From assembly GCA_041744375.1 (NCBI GenBank), contig JBGTLA010000053.1, positions 1 to 64,000 on the forward strand: a stretch of 64,000 nucleotides of DNA, read 5' to 3'. Of this stretch, positions 25,905 to 33,903 are shown in pieces; position 1 is the stretch's first letter; the number at the start of each line of letters is the position of its first letter. Both the position numbers and the translations under genes were made by a program. A model generated the notes under the pieces. It did not search any database, was not told the DNA's origin, and saw nothing but the letters and a program-made list of their open reading frames with translations. Source of the DNA: JBGTLA01 sp041744375. GTDB lineage: Bacteria > Actinomycetota > Acidimicrobiia > Spongiisociales > ZC4RG35.

Positions 25905-26416
25905 GAGTTGTCTCCGCTCTTGATCACGGTGTTGGATGATGGGGTGGTGATGGTCAGATCGAAGGTGTCCTGACCTGCTGCGGCGGCGACGGCGCTGACG
26001 ATCTTCTGGTATCCCGTGCAGCGGCAGGTGTGGCCTTTTAGTGCCTCCTGGATGGCTACTGGGTCCGAACTCCCCCCACCGCCGAGGTAGGCGGTGGCAG
26101 ATACGACCATGGCCGGCGTGCAGAAGCCGCATTGGGCCGCATAGTGATGCACGAAGGATTGCTGGAGGGCCGATAGGTGCTCTGAGTCGCCGAGCCCTTC
26201 AACGGTTGTCACCGCCGCCCCATCCACGGCCGCGATCGGGGTCAGGCACGATCGCTGAGGTTTTCCGTTTACGAGCACCGTGCATGCGCCGCATCCGCCC
26301 TGCTCGCAACCCACTTTGGGGCTGGTGATATCGAGTTCTTCCCGAAGAACCGTGAGAAGTGACGTGAGCGGAGCACTCTGGATCTCGACGGACTTGCCGT
26401 TCAGGTCGATGTTCAT
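25901..26416 (-). CDS. Molybdenum hydroxylase 2Fe-2S subunit
   Basis: 171 aa small subunit with two [2Fe-2S] clusters. The plant-ferredoxin-type cluster is bound by GCEQGGCGACTV and the later RSCLTP. The second, helical cluster is bound by QCGFCTPAM and TCRCTGYQ. It passes electrons from the molybdenum centre to FAD. Length is normal. It overlaps the FAD-subunit gene by four bases (ATGA) and the next Mo-subunit gene in the same way, so expression is tightly coupled. Confidence 0.93.
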   Translation of the reverse strand: MNIDLNGKSVEIQSAPLTSLLTVLREELDITSPKVGCEQGGCGACTVLVNGKPQRSCLTPIAAVDGAAVTTVEGLGDSEHLSALQQSFVHHYAAQCGFCTPAMVVSATAYLGGGGSSDPVAIQEALKGHTCRCTGYQKIVSAVAAAAGQDTFDLTITTPSSNTVIKSGDNS

Positions 26417-27192
26417 GATGCCTCCTCGATCGCTTGGAGCACCCGGGTCACGAGGGAGGGGAGGGTGCGTCCCCGGTACCAGGCGGACGCCAGGGCGTCG
26501 TCGTGGAGGTCTACGTCGGCGAGGGCGGCCTGGCCGGCTGTGACGGGATCAGCGGCGGCAGCCTCGGCGGACGAGAGACGGACGGCAACCGGCCCGCCCC
26601 CGGTGGCCGCCAGGCGCAGGCCCTCCGCTGTCCTGGCGCCGGACACTGCCAGAGCGGTGAAATGTCTGGTGTGGGGCCTGTCGAGGGCGGCGAAGGTACC
26701 GGCGAGCGGGGTGTCGAAGGAGATGTCGAGGACCAGGCGGCCATCCCGGTCGGCCAGGAAGTCCTCGACAGCATCCAGGCGCTCGCCGCCGTTGCCGACG
26801 GAACGGACGGTGGCTCCTAGGGCGATCAGAGCGCCCTGCAGATCTCCGCTGGGGTGCTCTGGGGGTGTCGGAGAGCAGAGATTGCCACCGATGGTGGCCT
26901 GATGCTGAACCTCGACGTCGGCCACGTTGGCCGCACAGGGGCCTAGCGGCGAAAAGAGCCCGATCAACTCCGACAAGGGAGTCATGGCACCCACCGTGTA
27001 GGCCGAATCCTGGTGCTTCACAAAGGACAGGCCGGCCCTGCTCAGGAGCATCGCCTTCTGCGGCTGGATCCGCCCGTAATTGAGCAACTGCATCACGATC
27101 GTCCCGCCACCGATGACAGTGATCTCTGATCCGTCGCCATACGCTTCTGCAGCCGCATCCGGTGAATCCGGAATCATTACGTCCACGCTCAT
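26413..27192 (-). CDS. Molybdenum hydroxylase FAD-binding subunit
   Basis: 259 aa. The FAD-binding region shows EITVIGGGTIVMQLLNYG near the N-terminus and the typical HQATIGGNLCSPTPP (about residues 92-106). The C-terminal third is the CO-dehydrogenase flavoprotein-like domain. It re-oxidises the iron-sulfur clusters and donates electrons to NAD or another acceptor. First gene of a seven-gene operon that runs to 21484. The palindrome at 27393-27410, about 200 bases upstream, is a candidate regulatory site. Confidence 0.9.
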   Translation of the reverse strand: MSVDVMIPDSPDAAAEAYGDGSEITVIGGGTIVMQLLNYGRIQPQKAMLLSRAGLSFVKHQDSAYTVGAMTPLSELIGLFSPLGPCAANVADVEVQHQATIGGNLCSPTPPEHPSGDLQGALIALGATVRSVGNGGERLDAVEDFLADRDGRLVLDISFDTPLAGTFAALDRPHTRHFTALAVSGARTAEGLRLAATGGGPVAVRLSSAEAAAADPVTAGQAALADVDLHDDALASAWYRGRTLPSLVTRVLQAIEEAS

Positions 27193-27392
27193 CGAAACCC
27201 CAATCTGTCAATCTCTCCTGCCGGCAGTCGATGATGGATCAGTCGGCTCCGACTCTTGTCTCCGTCGTCGGTCAGGGCGACGCAGGAGGTTCTGTTCCCA
27301 CTTCAACCAGGATGCTCAGAGGTATTGAGCGTATGCGGGGGTTTCGGCGCGGCGCCAGGCTCAACAGAGGCAAAAAAACAGGCTCGCCAGGG

Positions 27393-27410
27393 CTAGCTCA
27401 AACGAACTAG
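27393..27410. promoter_or_regulatory. Palindromic site upstream of the hydroxylase operon
   Basis: CTAGCTC-aaac-GAACTAG, an 18-bp inverted repeat with one mismatch. Read on the other strand it is nearly identical to 29870-29887. It lies between the response-regulator stop and the hydroxylase operon, and is a likely binding site for that NarL-type regulator. Confidence 0.5.
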
Positions 27411-27417
27411 TACGCCC

Positions 27418-28086
27418 TCAACGTCGCTCGTTTCGATCGGGGGCTCCCGGTCCGGTTCGACCTTGCAGCTGATAGCGGTGGTTGAGGATCAATGCTGCTG
27501 CTTCCGTCCTCGACTGAACGTGGAGTTTCATGAGGATGCTTCGAACATGGTTCTTCACCGTGAAGACCGACATGTGCAGCTCTCGGGCGATGTCCGCATT
27601 GGAGAGGCCTGCCGCGATGTAGTCGACGACCTCCTCCTCGCGAGGAGTGAGGTCGCCGATCGCTCCGGTCTTCGCCACCAGGTGAGTCGCCACACCGGGA
27701 GCGAGTGCACTGTTTCCGGCCGCGGTGGAGCGCACCGCGCTTGCAAACCCCTCGACGCCTACTGCCTTGAACAGGAAACTGGTCGCACCCGCTTCGAAGG
27801 CCTCTCGCACGAGCGAACCGTCGTTGAAACTGGTCAAGGCGAGGACGCGCGAGTTGGGATGGTTGGTGGTGATCGCCCTGATGGCGTCGATGCCGCTGCC
27901 GCCTGGCATGACCAGATCCATGATCACCACATCGGGGAGGAGCTCGTCCACGAGCTCGACTGCGGCTCGGGCACTGTTCGCCTCTCCCACGACCTGAATG
28001 TCGTCGAAGTGGCCGAGTGTTCCCACGACTCCTTCGCGCAAGAGATCGTGATCGTCGACGACTACAACTGTTATCGGGTCGCTCAT
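27418..28086 (-). CDS. NarL-family response regulator
   Basis: 222 aa. Receiver domain with VVVDDHDLLREG, acceptor Asp in VVIMDLVMPGGSG, Thr in ALTSFNDG and Lys in FLFKAVG. LuxR-type HTH at about 145-205: LTPREEEVVDYIAAGLSNAD then FTVKNHVRSILMKL. It is encoded directly after its sensor kinase (ATGA overlap) and sits between two catabolic operons. Probably activates one or both when phosphorylated, through the shared palindromes at 27393-27410 and 29870-29887. Confidence 0.92.
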   Translation of the reverse strand: MSDPITVVVVDDHDLLREGVVGTLGHFDDIQVVGEANSARAAVELVDELLPDVVIMDLVMPGGSGIDAIRAITTNHPNSRVLALTSFNDGSLVREAFEAGATSFLFKAVGVEGFASAVRSTAAGNSALAPGVATHLVAKTGAIGDLTPREEEVVDYIAAGLSNADIARELHMSVFTVKNHVRSILMKLHVQSRTEAAALILNHRYQLQGRTGPGAPDRNERR

Positions 28087-29822
28087 GGGAGTGGGTCCAG
28101 GGCGCAGGTGAGCCTGACCGTCACAGTTGTCCCAAAGCCTGGAGCGGAGTCGATCACGAAGTCGGCTCCCACGTTCTCGGCCCTCTCTCGCATGATGGAC
28201 AGGCCATGCCGGGCGGCGTTGGCCTCACCCACGTTGAAGCCCATTCCATCGTCAACGATCGTCAAGGTGAACTCGGCGCCACTCACCGACAGTTCGACAA
28301 CTACCTCGGAGGCGTCGGAGTGGCGCCCAACGTTGGTCAACGCCTCTTGGGCGATTCGATACAGGGCGTGTTTGTCGGCATGGGGAAGCTCAGCTTGCGT
28401 GGCGTTCGAGGGGGCGATGACGTGCGCGTCGATGGCCTTCCGGCTCTGGAGGGCGTTCACGAGTTGCTGGATGAGCTCTGGGAAGGGTGTCTCGGCGAGG
28501 GCGGCCGGTCTCAGTTCGAGCAGCAGGCTCCTCATCTCGGCGAGGGCGCCGCGGGTAAGGGTTTGCAGCCGGTCTATCTGCTGCAGCGTGATCTCGTGGC
28601 GGTCATTGATCGTGATCGAGTCTGCCACCAGGCTGGCCGTCCATAGCGTTTGACTGACCGCATCGTGGAGTTCCTTGGCCAATCGCTGCCGCTCTTCCAG
28701 AGCAGCCAACTCTGCCTCGGCGCTGAAGAGCTGAGCATTGGAGATGGCGGCCGCGGCGAGGTCGGCAATGGCGGTGAGACGTTCGGCGTGGCTCGAATTG
28801 AAGTAGCCAGGGGAGGTGCTCTCGGCGAGAAGATATCCGATCCGGGTGTCACTCACGACGATGGGCACCCCCAGGGCGCTGCGCGTGGAACCGCCGATGC
28901 CGCCCGTCACGTCGTTGAGGATGAGCCGATCCTCCCGCTGGCTGAGGACGATCACGAGCGGAAGGTCGTCGATTGCATCACCGACCATGCACCTGTCGGT
29001 GCGATCGGTCCGGCTTTCCCGACAGTGGGCGAGCGTGTGGGTGCCGGAGTCGTCTACGAGAATGACCGCGGCCAGATGGTTCGAGATCAGTCGGTCGACG
29101 CCCAACAAGACCTGCTCGAGAACCTCATCGAGGTCGAGGGACTTGGCTACCGCAGCTGCGGTGTCGCGCAATGCCTCCGCGTAGGCGCGTTGCTGTCGCT
29201 CTTGTGCCGCCAGCCGCATGCGCTCTTCGACCTCTCGTCGGAGGTTCTCATTGGCGCGACGGAGAGCGGCCGTGCGTGTTCGTACACGCTGGTCCAGCTC
29301 TTCGAGGGTCCGTCTCCTGGCTTCCTCGGCCTCGATCCTGTCGGTGACGTCCTCGAAGGTCCCGAGCACACCGATTACGTTCCCGTCGAAATCTCGGAGT
29401 GGGACCTTGTTGGTTTCGATCCAGACGTTGGTCCCATCCGGGCGGGGCAACAGCTCTCGGATTCCATACTGCGGCGTGCTCGACTCCATGACCTCGCGGT
29501 CGCGCTCTTGGAACCACTTCGCCCCGTACGGCTCGCTGTACGCCCACGGCATGTCGAAGTCCGACTTGCCGATCATCTCCCACGGCTCGAGCCCGGCGAT
29601 GTCAGACAGCACCTTGTTCACGCCCAGGAACACGCAGTTGCGGTCCTTCCACCAGATCGCCTGTGGGATCGTCTGGGTGATCATCTCCAGCATTTGCTGG
29701 CTGGCCCGAAGCGCCACGTCCCCTTCGAGTTCCCCTCTCAGGAGCTGGGCATATATGGCGAGGGCGTCGCCTTCGCCGACCGGCTCAGCCTTGGTTTCGG
29801 GGGCCCGATCCGTGATGGACAT
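28083..29822 (-). CDS. PAS/GAF sensor histidine kinase (soluble)
   Basis: 579 aa from ATG 29822; a TTG at 29831 is possible. No membrane segment is seen. Residues about 40-165 are a PAS domain (IPQAIWWKDRNCVFLGVNKV) followed by a PAC-type motif. A coiled coil (about 165-225), a GAF domain (about 230-375) and a HisKA_3 helix with the acceptor His in AKELHDAVSQTL follow. The HATPase domain is complete: QEALTNVGRHS, VDDGMGF and HGLSIMRERA. It therefore looks fully active, unlike the pair at 11-15 kb. It likely senses a cytoplasmic metabolite or redox state linked to the neighbouring catabolic operons. Confidence 0.9.
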   Translation of the reverse strand: MSITDRAPETKAEPVGEGDALAIYAQLLRGELEGDVALRASQQMLEMITQTIPQAIWWKDRNCVFLGVNKVLSDIAGLEPWEMIGKSDFDMPWAYSEPYGAKWFQERDREVMESSTPQYGIRELLPRPDGTNVWIETNKVPLRDFDGNVIGVLGTFEDVTDRIEAEEARRRTLEELDQRVRTRTAALRRANENLRREVEERMRLAAQERQQRAYAEALRDTAAAVAKSLDLDEVLEQVLLGVDRLISNHLAAVILVDDSGTHTLAHCRESRTDRTDRCMVGDAIDDLPLVIVLSQREDRLILNDVTGGIGGSTRSALGVPIVVSDTRIGYLLAESTSPGYFNSSHAERLTAIADLAAAAISNAQLFSAEAELAALEERQRLAKELHDAVSQTLWTASLVADSITINDRHEITLQQIDRLQTLTRGALAEMRSLLLELRPAALAETPFPELIQQLVNALQSRKAIDAHVIAPSNATQAELPHADKHALYRIAQEALTNVGRHSDASEVVVELSVSGAEFTLTIVDDGMGFNVGEANAARHGLSIMRERAENVGADFVIDSAPGFGTTVTVRLTCALDPLP

Positions 29823-29869
29823 CGGTCTCAAGAGTAGGCGACCGAGCCGGCCGGCGACGGGGGGCGGCT

Positions 29870-29887
29870 CTAGTTCGTTGGAACTAG
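29870..29887. promoter_or_regulatory. Perfect palindromic site between the kinase gene and the SMP-30 operon
   Basis: CTAGTTC-gttg-GAACTAG, a perfect 7+7 inverted repeat, followed by CTCAAA, which also occurs in the site at 27393-27410. On the minus strand it lies about 35-50 bases before a possible -10 box (TACTCT, 29832-29837) of the kinase gene. On the plus strand it precedes the lactonase-transporter operon by about 150 bases. Confidence 0.55.
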
Positions 29888-30034
29888 CTCAAAGTGAGGG
29901 CGTGAATTGTCCTGCGGAGTCTGGCGGTCGATCGGTCCCGGACTCTACCGTCGTCTCTGGAACTGATCGTCGCGGTGCTGCGGAACGCACACCGAGTTCG
30001 ATGAGGCCGCGCAGCAATTAGATGGGAGAGCAAG

Positions 30035-30949
30035 ATGGGCGATGTAGAGGCCCGTTCGGCCGCAATCTGGGACCTCTTGGACGAGGACGCCGCACTCGAG
30101 GAAGTCGCCACCGGGTTCACCTTCACCGAAGGCCCGATTTGGAATCCTGCCGACTCGTATCTGCTCTTTTCCGACATGCCGGCCGACATCCGCCGGAAGT
30201 ACACGCCGGGAGAGGGCGTCGTCGAAGTACGCAACCCCGCCAACAAATGCAACGGGATGACCTATGACAAGGATCTCAATCTCCTCGTTTGCGAGCATGT
30301 CACCTCCTCACTGGTACGTGAGAACCGGGATGGGTCGATGGAGACCATCGCCTCTCACTTCGAGGGAAAGGAGCTCAACAGCCCCAACGATGTGTGTGTG
30401 CGTTCGGATGGCTCGATCTACTTCTCCGACCCGTGGTACGGGCGCATGCCGGTTTTTGGTCTCGAACGCGAGCGCGAGCTCGGGTTCCAGGGTGTGTATC
30501 GCATCCCCCCCGGTGGGGGAGATCTCGAGCTCGTCGTGGGCCGTGACAAGTACGAACAGCCCAACGGATTGTGCTTCTCGCCCGATGAGTCATTGATGTA
30601 CCTCAACGACACTCCCAACGCCCTCATCGACGTGTACGACGTGAATGAAGACGGGAGCCTTTCCAACCCACGCCGTTTCGCCGAGAACATCGGTTCGGGC
30701 GTGATTGAGGAGGGCATTCCGGACGGCATGAAATGTGACGAACGCGGGAACATCTGGGTGACGGGCCCCCGAGGTGTGTGGGTGTTCGACCAAGGCGGAG
30801 AACTCCTCGGCACCGTCCTCGTTCCGCAAAATGTCGGGAACCTGACGTGGGGGGGCGACGACTGGCACACCCTCTACATGCCGAGCACGACTTCGCTCTA
30901 CACGATTCGGACAAAGGTCGGCCCGCATCGCGAGCCCTACATGGGTTAG
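30035..30949 (+). CDS. SMP-30/gluconolactonase family sugar lactonase
   Basis: 304 aa. ATG 30035 follows GGGAGAG at good spacing. Six-bladed beta-propeller motifs are visible, with the metal ligands expected in SMP-30 enzymes: Glu in FTEGPIWNP, Asn in ELNSPNDVCVRSDGSIYFSD, Asn in QPNGLCFSPDESLMY and Asp in IPDGMKCDERGNIW. It would open a sugar lactone to the free acid in the cytoplasm. First gene of the plus-strand run to 38530. Together with the SDR, the FAH-type dehydratase and the semialdehyde dehydrogenase downstream it fits an oxidative sugar route. Confidence 0.88.
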   Translation: MGDVEARSAAIWDLLDEDAALEEVATGFTFTEGPIWNPADSYLLFSDMPADIRRKYTPGEGVVEVRNPANKCNGMTYDKDLNLLVCEHVTSSLVRENRDGSMETIASHFEGKELNSPNDVCVRSDGSIYFSDPWYGRMPVFGLERERELGFQGVYRIPPGGGDLELVVGRDKYEQPNGLCFSPDESLMYLNDTPNALIDVYDVNEDGSLSNPRRFAENIGSGVIEEGIPDGMKCDERGNIWVTGPRGVWVFDQGGELLGTVLVPQNVGNLTWGGDDWHTLYMPSTTSLYTIRTKVGPHREPYMG

Positions 30950-31048
30950 GACAGTGTTGAAAGTTCGTTCCAGCCATCGACGCCAGTTCTCCTGCCAGGG
31001 ACTTTGCCGAGCTGTAGGTCTGGCTTCCATTTCTATTCAACACCGCCC
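30949..31048. repeat. MITE/REP-like element, full copy 2
   Basis: 100 bp, beginning at the last base of the lactonase stop codon. Terminal inverted repeats GTGTTGAA (30954-30961) and TTCAACAC (31036-31043) are identical to those of 8176-8276. The interior is about 80-85 percent alike by eye, including GGGACTTTGCCGAGCT. It sits inside an operon, so transcription probably reads through it. Confidence 0.7.
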
Positions 31049-31096
31049 CATTCGACTGCAAGCACGGACACGAAACAGGGAGATGAGGAAGACAAG

Positions 31097-31708
31097 ATGA
31101 GTGGTGAGTTCACACTTGACGCCAGTCGATGCGCATTGATCCTCCAGGATCTGCAAAACGATGTGATCATCGACGGAGGAGCGTTTGCCGAGTCGGGCTC
31201 GCCCACCCATGCCCGAGAGCAGGACGTCGTGAAGAACGCCCGGCGCTTGGCCGACGCATGTCGGTCCAAGGGAATCCCCGTGATCCACGTCTGGTACATC
31301 GTCGAAGAGGGGGCTCCGGGCTTGAAGCTCAACGCCCCGCTGTTCGCCGGGGTTGCCGAGGGGGCACTGGTGAGAGGGACATGGGGAGCGGCACCGGCCG
31401 AAGGTCTCGAGCCCCAAGAAGGCGACTTCATCGTCGAAAAGATGCGGATGAGTGCCTGGCAGGGCACCAATCTCGAGAACATTCTGGCCGGGACCGGGCG
31501 AGACACGATCATCGTGAGCGGAGCGTGGACCAACATGTCGATCGAGCACACCGCCCGGACAGGTGCGGACAAGGGCTACTACATGGTCGTTCCCTCCAAC
31601 GCGTGTTCGACGATGAGCGCCGATTGGCACGACGCTTCCATCAACTACGCCCTGCAGAACGTGTCGACCGTCACCGACGTCGACTCGATCATCGAGGCGC
31701 TGAGCTAG
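31097..31708 (+). CDS. Isochorismatase-fold hydrolase without the usual catalytic Cys
   Basis: 203 aa from ATG 31097, which has GAGGAAG upstream; the in-frame extension to 31004 crosses the repeat and is rejected. Catalytic Asp in LILQDLQNDVI and a later KMRMSAWQGTNLENIL loop fit the family. At the nucleophile position, cysteine hydrolases read TNxCVExTAR, but here it is TNMSIEHTAR, so Cys is Ser. It may be a vinyl-ether hydrolase of the isochorismatase/PhzD kind, which do not need the Cys, or an inactive member. A nearby Cys (SNACST) does not align with the catalytic one. Confidence 0.8.
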   Translation: MSGEFTLDASRCALILQDLQNDVIIDGGAFAESGSPTHAREQDVVKNARRLADACRSKGIPVIHVWYIVEEGAPGLKLNAPLFAGVAEGALVRGTWGAAPAEGLEPQEGDFIVEKMRMSAWQGTNLENILAGTGRDTIIVSGAWTNMSIEHTARTGADKGYYMVVPSNACSTMSADWHDASINYALQNVSTVTDVDSIIEALS

Positions 31709-31722
31709 GCCCGAGATACGCT

Positions 31723-32790
31723 TTGACCACCGAGACCATCGGAAGCCGGAAGACCACGAGTCAACGCTCGGCCCTGCAGCGAGCGGTCCTCGTGACCGCT
31801 TGGGGCGCGTTGGCCGTGGTGCTGGCATGGGTGTTGGTCTTCGCCAACGGTACCCCAGCGGCGCCGCTCGTCTCCAACCCGGCGAACTTCGTGACGGTGA
31901 TTCTCAACGCCGTGACGATCTCGGGCCTCTATTTCGTGGTCGCCTCCGGCTTCACGCTGATATTCGGCCTGATGAGGGTCGTGAACCTGGCCCACGGCTC
32001 CCTGTTCCTACTGGGAGGTTATCTCGCCCTCGAGATGCAGAAGGCCATGGTCGGAAAGCAGCGCAACATCGTTTCGAGCGACGTCGGTCTCGCCGACTGG
32101 ATCATCCCCCTCCTCGTGGCAGCGATGCTCGCCGGGTTGATCGGCCTGACCATGCAGCAAGTTTTCTTGCGTTGGTTCCAGGGTCAGGAGATGCGTGAGA
32201 CGTTGATCACCATCGCCATCTCGGTGATTCTCGCCGACCTCATGATCGCGTGGTTCGGAAGCACGGCGGTCGACGTCACGTGGCCGGGCGCACTCAACCA
32301 GGCCATCACGGTGTTCGGGATCCGCTACTCGCTGACCCGGCTTTTCATGTTGGGGATTGCCATCCTCGTCGGGATCGCCCTGTGGGCCTGGCTGCAGAAG
32401 ACCCGAACAGGGATGATCATCCGCGCCGGGGTGGACGACACCTCCATGGTCGAGGCCCTGGGGATAAACGTCCAGATGGTCTTCGCCCTGGCGTTCCTCG
32501 TTGGCTCGGCGCTGGCCGGGTTGGGGGGCGTGATGGGCGGATCCTTCGCCAGCCTGGCAGCCGGCGTCGATGGTGCCTGGCTCCTCAACTCGATCATCGT
32601 GGTGATCGTGGGTGGCATGGGCTCGTTGAAGGGAGCCTTGGCCGGGTCCCTGCTTCTCGGCACGATCACTGCCTTCGCGCCCGCCTATCTCCCCTCCAAC
32701 TTCACCCACTACTCGATCATCTTCACGTTTGGGATGTTGGCTGCTGTGCTGGCATGGCGCCCGTATGGGCTGTTTGGGCGGCCAGAATGA
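31723..32790 (+). CDS. Branched-chain amino acid-type ABC permease (LivH-like)
   Basis: 355 aa with a likely TTG start at 31723, 15 bases after the isochorismatase-fold gene; upstream in-frame extension overlaps that gene. Eight or more membrane helices. LivH-type features: GLMRVVNLAHGSLFLLGGYL, the cytoplasmic EAA-like loop MIIRAGVDDTSMVEALGINV and GGMGSLKGALAGSLLLG. Works with LivM, the LivK-like lipoprotein and two ATPases encoded next. Members carry amino acids, amides, urea or aromatic and sugar acids; the catabolic context suggests an organic acid. Confidence 0.88.
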   Translation: MTTETIGSRKTTSQRSALQRAVLVTAWGALAVVLAWVLVFANGTPAAPLVSNPANFVTVILNAVTISGLYFVVASGFTLIFGLMRVVNLAHGSLFLLGGYLALEMQKAMVGKQRNIVSSDVGLADWIIPLLVAAMLAGLIGLTMQQVFLRWFQGQEMRETLITIAISVILADLMIAWFGSTAVDVTWPGALNQAITVFGIRYSLTRLFMLGIAILVGIALWAWLQKTRTGMIIRAGVDDTSMVEALGINVQMVFALAFLVGSALAGLGGVMGGSFASLAAGVDGAWLLNSIIVVIVGGMGSLKGALAGSLLLGTITAFAPAYLPSNFTHYSIIFTFGMLAAVLAWRPYGLFGRPE

Positions 32791-33836
32791 TCCACACATC
32801 TGATGGCGTCATCGGGGAGCGGCAACGCCGTTCGCTCGTTACTCCCGAGACGGTCCTAGTGCTGGTGGTCGTCCTCCTTCTCCTGGTGGCGCCATTGTTC
32901 GCCTCTCAATTCTTTCTCAGTTTCGTCCTCACCCAGACTCTGCTCTTGGGTGTGTCGGCGGCGAGCCTTATCTTTCTGGCCGCCTATGGGGGAATGATCT
33001 CCCTCTCTCAGACTCTCATGGCCGGATTCGCCGGCTTCGTGATCGGAAACGCGGTCACGACCGGAGGTAGCAAGGGTCTGAACCTGGGCCTCGATCCTTG
33101 GGTTGGGGTTCTCTTCGGAGTGTTGTTCACGACGATCTTGGCCTTCGTTCTCGGCGCCGTCGCCAGCCGGTCGACCGGCCTCTACTTCCTGATGATCACC
33201 CTCACTTTCGGGGTCATCGGCTTCTTCTTCTTCGGACAGGTCACTACCTTCTCCGGTTTTGGCGGTGTCAATCAGATCCGTTCGCCCGCCTTCATCGGTT
33301 TGCCCGGCGAGTACCCGGCGCGCCTCTTTTACGTGGCACTGGGTGTGTCGATAGCCGTCTTTGGCTTGTTCAAGTACGTTGGGCGAACTCGCTTCGGTCT
33401 CGCTCTGCAGGGCATTCGCGACGACAGCATCCGAATGAGTTCGCTGGGTTACAACTTGTGGATCCATCGCACTCTCGCTTTCACGCTGGCCGGGTTCGTG
33501 GCCTCGCTGGGGGGCACCCTGTTCGTGTGGTGGAACCGCCAGATCGATCCGGCGACCATAGGCATCGGCAGGATCCTGGCGTTGCTCATCGTCGCCGTCA
33601 TTGGAGGCATGAACCGGCTGGCGGGAGCGTGGGTAGGCGCTTTCGTTTTCGTGCTCGCCAACAACTACGTCCGAGACGTACCACTGCTCAATCAAATCGG
33701 TCTCACCGAGAATCGTTTCAACACGATCATCGGAATCATCTTCTTGCTGATCGTGCTCCTGTCGCCCGATGGGCTGATAGGGATCGGTCAGCGAGTTGCC
33801 GGGCGCTTCACTCGAAGGGAACAGCCAAGCCCATAG
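32787..33836 (+). CDS. Branched-chain amino acid-type ABC permease (LivM-like)
   Basis: 349 aa. ATG 32787 overlaps the LivH-like stop (ATGA). About nine membrane segments, with LivM hallmarks SLSQTLMAGFAGFVIGNAV, LYFLMITLTFGVIGFFFFGQ and RTRFGLALQGIRDDSIRMSS, followed by a C-terminal GGMNRLAGAWVGAFVFV. Forms the heterodimeric channel with the preceding permease. An overlapping long frame on the other strand is a shadow. Confidence 0.88.
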   Translation: MIHTSDGVIGERQRRSLVTPETVLVLVVVLLLLVAPLFASQFFLSFVLTQTLLLGVSAASLIFLAAYGGMISLSQTLMAGFAGFVIGNAVTTGGSKGLNLGLDPWVGVLFGVLFTTILAFVLGAVASRSTGLYFLMITLTFGVIGFFFFGQVTTFSGFGGVNQIRSPAFIGLPGEYPARLFYVALGVSIAVFGLFKYVGRTRFGLALQGIRDDSIRMSSLGYNLWIHRTLAFTLAGFVASLGGTLFVWWNRQIDPATIGIGRILALLIVAVIGGMNRLAGAWVGAFVFVLANNYVRDVPLLNQIGLTENRFNTIIGIIFLLIVLLSPDGLIGIGQRVAGRFTRREQPSP

Positions 33837-33903
33837 ATCCAGGATCCGAACGGATTCTCGGATGGTCAGGAAGAAAGAGAAACGAACAACAAGGAGGAGA
33901 AGA

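Noticed and set aside
32250..32786. In-frame extension of the LivM-like gene
   Set aside because: Lies within the LivH-like gene; the ATGA overlap at 32787 is the natural start.
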